A stretch of DNA of 64,000 bases, from positions 3,812,999 through 3,876,998 of the forward strand of contig CM029372.1 of NCBI GenBank assembly GCA_017165825.1, in the 5' to 3' direction. Below, piece by piece: positions 11,379 to 21,783 of the stretch. Every line of letters begins with the position of its first letter. Within the stretch, counting starts at the first letter, position 1. The DNA is from Hepsetus odoe. Taxonomy: Eukaryota; Chordata; Actinopteri; Characiformes; Hepsetidae. The notes beneath the pieces were generated by a model, which saw only the letters and a program-made list of their open reading frames with translations, made no database searches and had not been told where the DNA came from. Both the position numbers and the translations under genes were made by a program.

Positions 11379-11627
11379 AAAGTGACTACCCTTATCATTG
11401 TGAAATGCAACACAGCGCAATACAATGAAATTCAACCTCTGCGTTTCACCCATACACACATGCAGCAGGAGGCAGCTATTGAAAGTGCCCGGGGAGCAGC
11501 AACGGGGACAGTACCTTGCTCAAGGATACTAAGCCTAACCCTAACGGCAACCTAATGGTGAGGGAATCGAACCCACAACCTTCGGATCCGGAACCAACCC
11601 CCTAACCACTAGGCCACCACTGCCCCA
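11379..11627 (-). mobile_element. SINE-A copy, near full length
   Basis: On the minus strand it runs from a GGGGCAGTGGTGGCCTAGTG head through the B box GGTTCGATTCC and the body to the tail GTAGTCACTTTCAC. A short CCTAACCCTAAC run inside the body resembles telomere repeat but has under two units and is local drift. Confidence 0.92.
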
Positions 11628-12448
11628 ATTTTGTGTGTGTTTGTGGGGGGTGGTAGGGTCCTATCTGTGTACTCAGGTTTGCACAGAAACAATAAAAGCA
11701 ACACATAAGTGTCTTTGCTTCCTTTTATGTCCATCTGAAGATGTGATAAGTCTTCTTTATTTCATTTCTTTTGTTTATTGAATTCATCGCTCACCAAGGG
11801 ATATCTTTTCCCTTCTCAGCACCAATCCTCCACACTAACCTGGTAAACACTCATAAAAAAGCCCTGTATCTGCAGAGTGGTTTGAAAGTATTGAAAGTTA
11901 GCCCGTGTGAGTTTAAGACAATAACGTTAAACAAAGAGAAGACTGGTTGCTGTCCACTGAAGTACCAAAAACCCACACCTCCCCTAGAGTCTTGCACTGG
12001 AGGAAGAGGGTAAAAAGAATCTCTGCAAATCCACACATACTGCACACATTCAGCGTTGTCTAAAACGCATGAAGAAATGGTAACAAAGAAGGAGAATGAA
12101 TTATTGATTCCAATTACCTACGAAGGTGCTGGCGAGGAGCCCACTCTCAGCAGCAAAATGTATGTTTGAGAGTGAAAGCGAATAAATGAGTGCAAAAGAA
12201 ATGATAAGGCTTGTTGTAAATTATATTTGAAAGCTAAATAAAATGAAAATTGTTAGGTGGTGGCAACAGTCTTTAGTTTTCCCCTGAAATGTAATTTCAT
12301 TGCAATTGAGTTCTTTCATTGTTTCAGTTCTTTATTATGGTAAAACATTTTTTGGTTTAATTTTTTTTTTGTTGATGTAGTGTAAGCTGTAATTATTGGG
12401 GTTGCATTGCATGTTAACCCTGAGAAGTCATATTAAATACACACACTT
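11628..12448. other. Unannotated sequence
   Basis: Starts with a short GT-rich stretch; otherwise nothing is recognised. Frames near 11771-12045 have no domain. Confidence 0.4.
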
Positions 12449-12553
12449 ACTCACTCCTTTTCTGAGCTGCTTCTCCTCATCAGGGCGCTGGAATCTATTC
12501 CAGCTCTCATAGGGCGAAATGCGGGGAAACACCCTGAACAGGTCACCAGTCCA
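12449..12553 (-). mobile_element. SINE-C, tail part, split by an LTR element
   Basis: It carries GGAATCTATTCCAGCTCTCA and GAACAGGTCACCAGTCCA, the tail side of a common fish tRNA-headed SINE with an L2-like 3' region. The rest of the same copy resumes at 13671. GTCCA at 12549-12553 is the left target duplication of the LTR element. Confidence 0.8.
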
Positions 12554-12837
12554 TGTAATGGTTCTGTACCAGTAGAGGGCGCCCTGCTCTGATTGTGCAC
12601 ACCTGGGCATTGGGTGCCAGGTGTGCCTCATCGGGGTTTGGCGTTATAAGCCCCAATGAATCAGAGCGGGGCGCTGGTCATTCTGTGTGCGCACTTTGTG
12701 ATTATTCATATTATGTTTTACACTTATTATGTTTAATATGTTTAGTTTGAGTTCTGTGCACATTATCCATCATTAAATTCCAGTACGAAGCTCTCAGCTC
12801 TGCGTTGGCGTCCAGTCCACAACACCACACTGTGACA
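12554..12837 (+). repeat. 5' LTR of the TRIM-like element
   Basis: It starts TGTAATGGTTCTG and ends CACTGTGACA. A TATA-like TTATAAG lies at 12644-12650 and an ATTAAA polyadenylation signal at 12772-12777. This gives a U3 of about 115 bp, a short R and a U5. A long inverted repeat brackets the TATA-like box (separate entry). Confidence 0.9.
12579..12674. promoter_or_regulatory. Branched inverted repeat around the LTR TATA box
   Basis: The outer arms GCGCCCTGCTCTGAT (12579-12593) and ATCAGAGCGGGGCGC (12660-12674) pair over 15 positions, with one G-T wobble. Inside them, GCACACCTGG (12597-12606) and CCAGGTGTGC (12617-12626) form a perfect 10-bp hairpin with a 10-base loop. The TATA-like box lies between this hairpin and the right arm. 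Related LTRs at 55546 and 56461 have the same design. Confidence 0.75.
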
Positions 12838-13397
12838 GAAATGACCAGCCGCCATAAATGGATGTTGCGAGCTGAGAGCTCCGTGGGGATGTCCGTGAAG
12901 AACCACCGGACCTTCCAAGTGCTGGAGGCTGGGGGGATAAGGGTTGAGCGGTGTCCACTTCCCTCCCGGGATTGGCTGACGTTGTGCCAGTTCCAGCTCC
13001 AGCAACCAGGAGGGCGGGGCTGTGGAGCCGGCTCCCGCATTAGCCCCTGGAGAAGTGTGGCTGCGATGCCAGCTCACTTGTCAGCACAAGGTGAGATTTA
13101 AGGGACATCCGCCATCTTCACCGCAGAGGAGGAGGGGCTTGAGGGACGAGGTCCAAGTCCACCGGAGGAGGTGGGGCTTGAGGGACGAGATCAAAATCCA
13201 GACCGCTGGTGAGAAAGCGTGGTTTCAGGGGCTACAGCCAAACCTGCCAAGAAGACTGTGGTGAGAGCGGAGCGTTCGTTTGGACTTTAGCTGGACTTTT
13301 TGTTGGATGCATGTGTAACCTCTCTCCTTTCGGGGGGTCCTGCTTCGGATGAAGCAGGGTCTGGTGCCCCAGGAGTTGCGCCTTTGGGGAGGGGTAC

Positions 13398-13670
13398 TGT
13401 AACGGTTCTGTACCAGTAAAGGGCGTCCTGCTCTGATTGTGCACACCTGAGCATTGGGTGCCAGGTGTGCCTCATCAGGGTTTGGTGTTATAAGCCCAAA
13501 TGAATCAGAACAGGGCGCCGGTCATTCTATGTGCGTACTTTGTGATTATTCATGTTATGTTTAACACTTGTTATGTTTAATATGTTTAGTTTGAGTTATC
13601 CGTCATTAAAGTTCAGTACGAAGCTCTTGGCTCTGCGTTGATGTCCAGGCTACAACACCACGTCGTGACA
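13398..13670 (+). repeat. 3' LTR of the TRIM-like element
   Basis: It starts TGTAACGGTTCTGTACC and ends CACGTCGTGACA. The polyadenylation signal ATTAAA is at 13605-13610. Compared with the 5' LTR it has many substitutions and lacks about 11 bp before the polyadenylation signal. The outer inverted repeat is weaker here, with one mismatch. Confidence 0.9.
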
Positions 13671-13815
13671 GTCCATCACAGAGCAGACAAAACAGACTCA
13701 CACACACACCTGTGGCCTTAAGCATCTCCAGTCCACCTGGTGTGCATGTCTTTGGGAATGAAACCCAGGAACCTCTCACTGTGAGGCGACAGCACTACCA
13801 CTGGATTGCCGCCTC
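13671..13815 (-). mobile_element. SINE-C, head part
   Basis: Continues the SINE-C copy interrupted at 12553. It has GGTGTGCATGTCTTTGGGAA, then a tRNA-like head on the minus strand that starts GGCGGCAATCCAGTGGTAGT and includes CTGTCGCCTCACAGTGAGAG. The head lies at the right end, so the SINE is in minus orientation. Confidence 0.8.
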
Positions 13816-14259
13816 CAGTTGTATTTCCAACTGGAACCTGGAAATTTTGTTGTGAATCAGTGCTGAATTTAAGATGAATAGAAGAGATCTTTATTATACA
13901 TAGAGTATTAAAAAATATATATATTTTAAATGTGTTTCCACTTTCTGTACTGATATTGTTAAACTCTGTCAGTGATTTTTAAGTCTTGTGTCTGAAGCTT
14001 TTAACACTTGAAAACAATGCTTTGAACAAAATGTATGAAAATTCTCTCCCTTACACTCTAACACACTTCATGGATAGGTGTAAACACTGGTTTCTGTGAT
14101 GCTCCACTGTTGGGCTAATTGTCTTTCCACATTCACACCTGTGAAAACACTTTCAGATAATGAGTTCACTTCCAGCTTCAGCACCATAAAAAGGCTGCAG
14201 GTAAACATTTGTTTTACAACAGTGGCCTGTATAAGATAGAAAGTATGAGATAAAGGAGG
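13816..14259. other. Unannotated sequence
   Basis: A short AT run lies near 13913-13928; nothing else is recognised. Confidence 0.4.
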
Positions 14260-14532
14260 AAGAGGTGGGGCAGCGGTGGCCTAGCGGTTAGGGTGTTAGC
14301 TGCATGATCGGAGGATCGGGGGTTCAAACCCCTTCCCAATAGGTTGCCCTGAGGTAACCTTGAGCAAGGTACCGTCCCCGTCACTGCTCCCCGGGCGCTT
14401 TCAATAGCTGCCCACTGCTGCACGGGTTTGAGTGTGCATGGGTTAAATGCAGAGGTCCAATTTTGTTGTGGTTCATGTGTGCTGTGCCGTGACCTCGCAA
14501 TGACAAGGGTTGTCACTTTCACTTTCAAGAGG
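14260..14532 (+). mobile_element. SINE-A copy, full length with TSD (reference copy)
   Basis: The element at 14266-14526 (261 bp) is flanked by AAGAGG at 14260-14265 and 14527-14532. The head is GGGGCAGCGGTGGCCTAGCG, with A box TGGCCTAGCGG and B box GGTTCAAACCC. The body is GAGCAAGGTACCGTCCCCGT, then GGGCGCTTTCAATAGCTGCC. The tail is GGTTAAATGCAGAGGTCC, then GACCTCGCAATGACAAGGGT and TCACTTTCACTT. It would be transcribed by RNA polymerase III from the internal boxes and needs a LINE reverse transcriptase in trans. It is one of the best preserved copies and defines the family here. Confidence 0.93.
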
Positions 14533-14861
14533 ACAATGTGGGAAAGAAATTGAAGGAAAAAAACTACCTTTTTACATTATTTGTATTGGCAGCATAATAC
14601 TTATTTTTTCTTAATGTTATTTTACTGTTATTCATAATTTATACTCATGCAGTTCACAGTTGTTTCTAGTAACCTTACATCGATAAAGCGGACAAGCATT
14701 AGCTAGAGTTCAGTTGATAGTAAATGTAATGAGAACCGCCTGACGATGTTTATTGTTTACCTGCTCATACGAACCCATGACAACTGAAACCCTCAAATCC
14801 TAAACATTAGATTTATTAATTTTAACTCAAATTAGTCCCCATTACCATAAAACATTTAGTA
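14533..14861. other. Unannotated sequence between two SINEs
   Basis: Nothing is recognised. Confidence 0.4.
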
Positions 14862-15090
14862 AGTGAAAGTGACTATTTGTCATTGTGAAATACAGCACAA
14901 CACACAGTGAACCACAATGAAATGCAAAGTCCGCATTTCACCCACACACACCATGCAGCAGTGGCTAGCCATATCCAGTTCCCGGGGAGCACTGCTGGGG
15001 ACGGTACCTTGCTCAAGGAAACCTCAGAGTAACCTACTTGTCTGGGATTCAAACCCGGGGGCCCTAGTTCCTAAACACTGAGGAACTGAG
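14862..15090 (-). mobile_element. SINE-A copy, variant subfamily
   Basis: On the minus strand it has a shortened head around CAGTGTTTAGGAACTAGGGC, a B box GGTTTGAATCC, the SINE-A body, and a tail ending CAAATAGTCACTTTCAC. The head differs from the reference copy, so it may be an older subfamily, like 51024-51259. Confidence 0.87.
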
Positions 15091-15308
15091 GTTTTGATTC
15101 TTCAGTAAATGCTTAGAGTTTAAGGGGAATTTAAAGACATTGAAATGGGACGTGTTGAAATAATGTTGACATGTCAATAAATTAGCACAGAACCCAGAAA
15201 TGAAAGCCAACTCATGTGTAAACAGAAGCTACTGCATGATGTCAACAGGATTTTTAGTGCTGTTCTGTGAGTGAAAACATGGACATGTGTTTGGTACATG
15301 ATTCTAGT

Positions 15309-16396
15309 CTACAGTTCTAGTTCTAGTTCTCAGCCTGCATAATAATTTACTCTACTTTCAACAAAAAAGATAACAGTCTTTCATTTCCTAGGAACATCTG
15401 AGTACTGGGCTGTTTTCCAAGCAAAGATTTTAGGTGAAGCACTATTTAGCTGTATGAAATTAAATCAAATGTGAAAAACTGTCTGCAAAAATTTGGGTAC
15501 CCTTGTAATTTTGCTGATTTGAATGCATATAACTGCTCAATACTTGCAACACCAAATTGGTTGGATTAGCTTGTTAAGCCTTGAACTTCATAGACAGGTG
15601 TGTCCAATCATGAGAAAAGGTATTTAAGGTGGTCAATTGCAAGTTGTGCTTCCCTTTGAGTGAAAGCATGGAATCCGCAAAGCAACTCTCACAATATCTG
15701 AAAACAAAGATTGTTGAGTATCATGGTTTAGGGGAAGGCTACAAAAAACTCTCTCAGAGTCAGAGTTAAACTGTCACTTTCAACTGTAAGGAATGTAATC
15801 AGGAAATGGAAGGCCACAGGCACGTTTGCTGTTAAACCCAAGTCTGGCAGGCCAAGAAAGATACAAGAGCAGCATATGCGTAGGGTTGTGAGAATGGTTA
15901 CAGACAACTCACAGATCACCTCCAAAGACCTGCAAGAACATCATGCTGCAGATGGTGTATCTGTGCATCGTTCTACAATTCGGTGCAATTTGCACAAAGA
16001 ACATCTGTATGGCAGGGTGATGAGAAAGAAGCCCTTCCTGCACTCACACCACAAACAGAGTCGCTTGTTGTATGCAAATGCTCAATTAGACAAGCCAGAT
16101 TCATTTTGGAACAAAGTGCTTTGGACCGATGAGACAAAAATTGAGTTGGCGGAAGAAGAACACCGCATTCCAAGAGAAACACCTGCTACCTACTGTCAAA
16201 TTTATGCACCTGTCTAATTTTGTTATGATGCATATTTTCTGTTAATCCAATAAATTTAATGTCACTGCTGAAATACTACTGTTTCCATAAGGCATGTCAT
16301 ATATTAAAAGGAAGTTGCTACTTTGAAAGCTCAAGAAATGATAAACAAAAATACAACAAATTAAGAGGGGTTCCCAGACTTTTTCATATGACTGTA
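15309..16396 (+). mobile_element. Tc1-like DNA transposon, deleted
   Basis: The left region (CTCAGCCTGCATAATAATTT), the stretch around GGTGTGTCCAATCATGAGAA, the transposase fragment and the right end (GGGGTTCCCAGACTTTTTCA, then TATGACTGTA) match the layout of a common fish Tc1 element. The copy is about 1.1 kb rather than about 1.6 kb, because the second half of the gene is deleted. The left terminal repeat is disrupted by short TTCTAG repeats near 15316-15333. Confidence 0.87.
15668..16217 (+). pseudogene. Tc1 transposase pseudogene, truncated
   Basis: The start at 15668 opens MESAKQLSQYLKTKIVEYHG. A small duplication near 15755-15770 brings a stop. The downstream frame resumes with the helix-turn-helix region and RKWKATG, then TSKDLQEHHAADGVSVHRST, and reaches the first catalytic Asp in VLWTDETKIEL. 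After this an approximately 30-bp gap and then a large deletion remove the second Asp, the Glu and the C-terminus. It is non-functional. Function in the family is cut-and-paste transposition at TA sites. Confidence 0.88.
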
Positions 16397-16508
16397 AATG
16401 ACAAAATCCTACTTGTAGTATGTTTGGCAGAGCAAAAGACTGGTGTGACACAGCGTTTTTATAGTGGTGTTTTCAGTTTCCTAGAGAAGAGTTGTGGGAG
16501 TATATATT

Positions 16509-17097
16509 TATTTCAGAAAAGCTGGAGCTGCACTTCATGCTGAGAACCAGATATTTCAGTGCATGTATGAACGTACATCTCGGCAAAAAACATCTGCTGC
16601 AACACTGGCTGAACAATCATAAGTTGTCATATGCAACAAACAAACACTGCATGCTACAAAATATTGTGTGTTTTGCTCACTAGGTAAGAATTTTGTGGTT
16701 TGAATGGAGGCTCTGGTGATCGCATCTCTTTTTTAAACCTTAGTAATCCAGCCTTAAACTGCACTCTTTTTTAAATACACCCAAAATGATAAATCCAAGA
16801 TTCATTACTCATTATTGTAAATTCTCCACATTGTAAACAGTTTTTGTTAGCTTGATTGTTAGTCCCTATCAGCAATACCTTGATGCCTGGGGTTCTTCGG
16901 TTGAGTTGTGGCCGATCATAGTGTTTCAGACTGGTGTGATCTTAAATTCATCGCACCATGCCCATGAGCTCCTATTCTCCTGCAGACAGATCTATACTGT
17001 TAGAGCAGCACTTGAGATCAAACTGTTAAAAAAATGTTCAGACTCCAGAGGGTTAAGGAATTTATGTAGGAATGATGCAAGCCCTGTTGTACTAGTT
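16509..17097 (+). repeat. Local duplication, unit 1
   Basis: This block aligns in direct orientation with 19191-19668. Shared landmarks in order are: CATGCTGAGAAC, TTTTGTGGTTTGA(A/C)TG, GGCTCTGG, TAATCCAGCC, GATGCCTGGGG-like sequence, ATCTATAC and the final AAGCCCTGT/AAGTCCTGT. Unit 1 has an extra piece of about 100 bp after CATGTATGAACG. No known transposon family is recognised. Confidence 0.75.
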
Positions 17098-17696
17098 AAT
17101 GTATTTTGACCGGGAGTGTGAAAAGGGATTTATAGAGTGTAACTTTTATGTTTTTGTTTTTAGTCGGTGTTGCTCAAATAAGGCTTTGAGCATTTTCAAA
17201 CTTTAATTTATATTCAAGTGTAATGAATGAATCTACTATTTACTCCATTATACTCTTGCTGTTAGCATTATGTTGCAAATGCTTTTGTGTTTAATTTAAC
17301 AATGTTACATTTCCAACATTGTCTGTACTGCTGTGAAATGTGGCAAAAAATACATATAGTAGAGCACTGGGTATTATTGACTGAGGGGCTTTTTCCACGG
17401 CAGGCAATAATTACATGACCTTCATTTATTTTCAGTAGGTGTGCAGACTTGTTCGTCTGTCATCAGCTGTTGTTGAAAAGCAACAAAGGAACCAGACCCT
17501 AAGAAACCATTGTGTGCAACCTGCACATTTTTGTACCATTGTGCTGAACACATGAGGATTCTGGTACTAACCTTTCACATAGCAAGTGGGGAGGACTGAA
17601 TCTCTCACCATGTGAAAAGTCCTTCATAGTGTGGCTTAGGTTGTACCTTTTAATCAGATCTGTAACTGTTTATGGAGCTTATAGTGGCAAGTTATT
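17098..17696. other. Unannotated sequence
   Basis: Nothing is recognised between the duplication unit and the following SINE. Confidence 0.4.
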
Positions 17697-17901
17697 CATC
17701 CATCTTCTGCCACTTGTCCCAAATGGGGATGCAGGGGAGTGCTGGTGTCCCAACAGGTCGCCAGCCCATCACAGGGAGGAGCAGGACGGGGACGGCACCT
17801 TGCTCAAGGGTACCTCAGGGCAACACATTGGGAAGGGGTTCAAACCCCCGATCCACCGATCATGTGGCCAATGCCCTAACCACTAGGCCACCACTGCTTC
17901 C
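17697..17901 (-). mobile_element. Composite SINE: SINE-A head with (GGAT)n-type tail
   Basis: Same architecture as 1053-1294 on the minus strand. It has a head with A box TGGCCTAGTGG, a B box GGTTTGAACCC, the SINE-A body to CCGTCCCCGTCCTGCTCC, then GATGGGCTGGCGACCTGTTG and a tail ending ATGGATGA. The tail has an internal deletion relative to the first copy. Possible degraded duplicates GGCAAGTTATT and GGCAAATCATT lie near the two ends. Confidence 0.85.
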
Positions 17902-18986
17902 TAGACAAGATATGGCAAATCATTGGCTTTTAGACATGTACATATTCATACAATACCGCTACAAAAAATACTGCAAAAGGGTTCTTTAAGCAATTAAATA
18001 GAAAAACCTCCCTAAAGAACCATTTTTGTGAAACCTTTTTTCACAAAACCCATTTGTGAATGGGTGTCTCCTCCAAACCACCTAGTACTGAACCATCAGT
18101 ATACTCCAAAATGTACATTTAGAGCAATACAGCAATACCAAATTTAAGGATGGGGCTTTGACAATTACCTATTCTTCCCTAAAGAAAATAGTGACCATCA
18201 CTCCAGGACATTTTATGAAAGGAAGTAGATCCAAGTTACATAGGTAGTGGAATTTATAACATGCAAGAGTGTTGTGATCATTTATGTGAACTGCTGAAGA
18301 ACATTTATGACAATTTTATACTTTAAACAATTTTACCTTAATATTAGAGGTCCTTCATGCTGGATATAGGTATTTAGAACCTCAATTTTTGCATTAATAT
18401 ATAAAGATGATCAGTCACTCCCAGCTGGAGAGAAATTCTAACTTAGGATAGTTCAGAATGACTGAGACGTTATTTGAAGTTATTTGAAATTATCTGATGA
18501 AGATCAAGGCAGAGGAGGCTTCAAAGAGCCATGAGGATGAGGTTTTTGATGAAGCAGATCAGGAGAAGTAAGGCTAAACAAGATCAAGTCAGACTGGTCA
18601 CTCTGGGTTGTTTTACAACTTAACTAATTATAACCTGAATATTAAATCTACATATTGTGTGACAAAATACAGAAGGCTTCATTGAAGTCAATGTATATAT
18701 ATCTATATATATAAACAGTATTTATTTATGTAAAATCACATAGAACACAGCACCTTTTGTATAATCCAAGCTCTGACCAAAAATACTGGAAAAAAACAGG
18801 GGTGTCCTGAGTAACTGTTTAAACTAATAACAATGAAAATAGCTTAATATCTACACTCAATACAAGCTTTGGATTTTAAGTGTGAAGACTATATGTTAAA
18901 AAAGGAAAACTAATATGAAAACTAAAAAACTGTCTATGGGGGAGAAGCATGCTCTTTTGAAGCTAAAATATAGAGACAATCCATAA
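17902..18986. other. Unannotated 1.1-kb AT-rich stretch
   Basis: A small perfect hairpin (TGTGAAA/TTTCACA) lies near 18028-18047. No gene or known repeat is seen. Confidence 0.4.
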
Positions 18987-19001
18987 TTATATATATATAT
19001 T

Positions 19002-19040
<39 letters not shown>

Positions 19041-19060
19041 ACGTATATATGTATATATGT
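18987..19060. repeat. (TA)n/(GT)n compound microsatellite
   Basis: TA repeats lead into about 28 bp of GT repeats and then mixed TATG units. Confidence 0.95.
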
Positions 19061-19082
19061 AAATATGGTGCTTCTATAGATT

Positions 19083-19668
19083 CATGCAAAGAATCCTTTC
19101 TGACAAGCTTTGATTTGAAGTAGGCATCTGATTTTTACTGGGTACTACAGTTGTGTTACTATAGTAACTTGCTGATATGCTACATGTAACAGCTGAGCTG
19201 CTCTCCATGCTGAGAACTTCAACTTGTTGTTCCCAGGATATTCAGTGAATGTATGAATGATTTTGTGGTTTGACTGCAGGCTCTGGTATGACTATATCAA
19301 AATAATTGTAATCCAGCCATAAATTTCTTTTTAGAGACTTTATAAAATACATCTAAAATGAAAAATCCAAGACTCCAAGACCTCATTATTTGTCAAATCC
19401 TCAGTGTTGTAAGCAGTTATGTTGTTAGTAACCACTGACGATTTACTGCTGCCTGGGGATCTTAGATTGAGTCTGCCGACCAATCACAGGGTGTTTCTGA
19501 CTGGTTTAATCACAAATGCATTGCACACTGCACATGAGATCAACCTTGTTCTCCTATTTAAAGATCTATACCATTACAGAAGCACTTGAAATAATATTGT
19601 AAATGTAATTGCTAAGGTGTTTAGAATCCAGATGCTTAAGGAACTTATGTGAGGATGTTTCAAGTCCT
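19083..19668 (+). repeat. Local duplication, unit 2
   Basis: The right part (19191-19668) matches unit 1 at 16509-17097. The left part (19083-19190; CATGCAAAGAA, TTGTGTTACTATAGTAACTT, GCTGATATGCTACAT) recurs at 19713-19815. The start-to-start spacing to unit 3 is about 630 bp. Confidence 0.75.
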
Positions 19669-19712
19669 GTATCTTACTTTACAAAACCTGAAAACCATAG
19701 CTGAAAAAAACA

Positions 19713-19815
19713 AGGCATCATGCAAAGAACCTGACTTTGTTTTGGAGCCTGTGTGCTGTCATCAGGGGATACTGGTGCTGTGTTACTGTAGTCATTTGCT
19801 GATGTGCTACATCTA
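19713..19815 (+). repeat. Local duplication, unit 3 (partial)
   Basis: It repeats the beginning of unit 2 (CATGCAAAGAA, CTGTGTTACTGTAGTCATTT, GCTGATGTGCTACAT) and then stops. Identity to unit 2 is moderate by eye. Confidence 0.7.
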
Positions 19816-20063
19816 ATATGCCCTTCAGTCTTAGCAAAACACTTTTATCAAGAGCCAAAGCTTCTTTGACTTTGACACTAGCAGAGCCCTTATGGCAAAA
19901 TAGAACTATTTTAAGAGTTTATGTATAGCGTTTTCTCTATAATTGATAAGAATCACTAACCCTGACCTGTCTGGTTTAAATGTCTATGCAGTGACAAAAG
20001 AAAATTTGGATCCATTTTTAAGTGTTATTTAAAAGACAACCTTTCGCAGTTATATACTCCAAA

Positions 20064-20279
20064 CATTTCATTTACATTTATAGCATTTAGCAGACGCTCT
20101 TATCCAGAGCGACTTCCACGTCCTAATTACAGGGACAGTCCCCCCTGGAGCAACTCAGGGTTAAGGGTCTTGCTCAGGGACCCAGTGGTGGTAGTGCCAG
20201 AGGTGAATTCAAACCTTGGACCTCTTGATCCATAGGTTCGTAGGCAAGTACCCTACCACTAGACCACCACCACCATTTC
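20064..20279 (-). mobile_element. SINE-B copy, near full length with TSD
   Basis: The minus strand starts with a tRNA-like head, GGTGGTGGTGGTCTAGTGGT, followed by B-box-like GGTTTGAATTC. It continues with GACCCTTAACCCTGAG and ends GGATAAGAGCGTCTGCTAAA and TGTAAAT. This 3' motif is widespread in fish SINEs. CATTTC at 20064-20069 and 20274-20279 is a likely target duplication. Confidence 0.85.
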
Positions 20280-21034
20280 TATGGCTTTTTTGGTTTGCAC
20301 AAAGACCTAACGCACACAGTCACATCCACATAAGTGCAGACAGATTAATCAAGGTTATTAAGAAGAGACAGCTGAATGAATACCAATAATGGCAATTAGA
20401 TGTTTTATACATACCTGTAGTCTAGTTTGTGCATGCATGAGCAAAAGGCTGCAAGGCGTGCACATGTTCTGAAAAATCTTCACTATGAATAATCAGTATT
20501 CTAAGAGCACGTGTTCTGTTTTCCTTCTCGTTCTTGAACCTTATAGCCTTGTATTCACTTGCCAGACACTTTGCAGGAGTATGTGCCTGTGTGTGTGTGT
20601 GAGAAGGTGAGCTTGAATAATTATTATTCTGCACTGAGGTGCAAGACAGAGACTAACATCATGCATCATAGCTGACTAATAGCATGCCTTATTTGAATAA
20701 TGAGTACTTATTGGCTACTGGTGTCAGGCAACTGGCATTTTAGTGAAGATTAAGACTGAAGATACAGACACATATTTATTATCACCCATATTAAATTTTC
20801 CCCCTCAACAATAGCAAAAGGCATGCTGTAATTTGCTATTAATATATTTGTAAGAGTAGTAGATCATTGAAACAACTTAAATATGACATATGTGTTTATA
20901 TATATTCTTGTTCAGTAGTGCACGTACAGTTTGTATGATTGCTATAGAAAGACAAAATGATTCAAATGGGATGCTCTGAAGCAGCTACATATGCAGTCAC
21001 CATGCTTAAAGTGCTAAAGTGCCGGATAAAGGAT
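20280..21034. other. Unannotated sequence
   Basis: A short GT run lies at about 20588-20602; nothing else is recognised. Confidence 0.4.
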
Positions 21035-21145
21035 GAAGTGAAAGTGAAGTGAAAGTGATCAATTGCCATTGTGAAACACAGTACACCACACAGTGAGGCA
21101 CAATGAAATACTTCCTCTGCATTTCACCCATACGCACACGAAGCC
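21035..21145 (-). mobile_element. SINE-A, tail fragment
   Basis: The tail only, on the minus strand: GGTGAAATGCAGAGGAAGTA, then CAATGGCAATTGATCACTTT. The head and body are missing, which suggests 5' truncation or deletion. Confidence 0.8.
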
Positions 21146-21255
21146 TCCCAGCTTTGTGCTGTGGAGCAGTGGAAGTTATCTCGAATGATGGAACTGGAAT
21201 CCTGGAATGAACTGGGTGGACCAATTGCAATCGCATTCTCACAGCAATGGTCCAA

Positions 21256-21513
21256 CATCTAATGGGCAGCGATGGCCTAGTGTTTAAGGAGTTGGCCACA
21301 GGATCAGAAGATTGTGGGTTCAAACCCCTTACCAGTAGGTTGCCCTGAGGTAACCTTGAGCAAGGTCACTGCTCCCTGGGCACTTTCATAGCTGCCCCCT
21401 GTTGCATGGTGTTTGTATGGGTTAAATGCAGAGGTCCAATTTAATTGTGGTTCAGTGTGTGCTGTGCTGTGACCTCGCAATGACGAGAATAGTCGCTTTC
21501 ACTTTCATCTAGT
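21256..21513 (+). mobile_element. SINE-A copy, near full length with TSD
   Basis: The insert at 21264-21505 is flanked by CATCTAAT and CATCTAGT (one mismatch). The head GGGCAGCGATGGCCTAGTGT, B box GGTTCAAACCC and tail GACCTCGCAATGACGAG..TCACTTTCACTT-like end are present. The body lacks a short piece between GAGCAAGGT and CACTGCTCCC. Confidence 0.9.
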
Positions 21514-21783
21514 GTAGCAGCCTCCCAGAAAAGAAGAGACTGCAGGAAAGAAGGACAAACTCCATTGATTTTGGAGGAAGTGTTGGATGAGCAGAGATGC
21601 ACACTCTTCTTCAGACTCTACTATGAAATGTGATTCCCAACATAACTAACTACAGGGATAGACATATTCTAGCCAAATATCTAGTTGTAAATAAGTACAC
21701 ATCTTCTTCAGAGTGCAAACACTTATTGTCCAATTACTGTGGATTTGCTGGATTTAATATACAAGAAAAAAACATTATCCATT

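Larger units (their letters stand above)
12554..13670 (+). mobile_element. Complete non-coding LTR retrotransposon (TRIM-like)
   Basis: It has two direct repeats of 284 and 273 bp (12554-12837 and 13398-13670), each starting TG and ending CA. They enclose a 560-bp internal region. The 5-bp duplication GTCCA lies at 12549-12553 and 13671-13675. A purine tract GGGGAGGGG at 13386-13394 precedes the 3' LTR, as in fish Ty3/Gypsy-type elements. The internal region has no gag, protease, reverse transcriptase or integrase signature. No classic TGG-starting primer-binding site follows the 5' LTR. It would have needed proteins in trans. The two LTRs differ at roughly one base in ten by eye, so the insertion is old. 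Confidence 0.9.

Noticed and set aside
11520..11545. Telomere-like CCTAACCCTAAC run
   Set aside because: Under two full units and located within the body of a SINE-A copy.
12805..13264. 98- and 80-codon frames as possible genes
   Set aside because: They lie within the non-coding interior and LTR of the TRIM-like element and have no domain.
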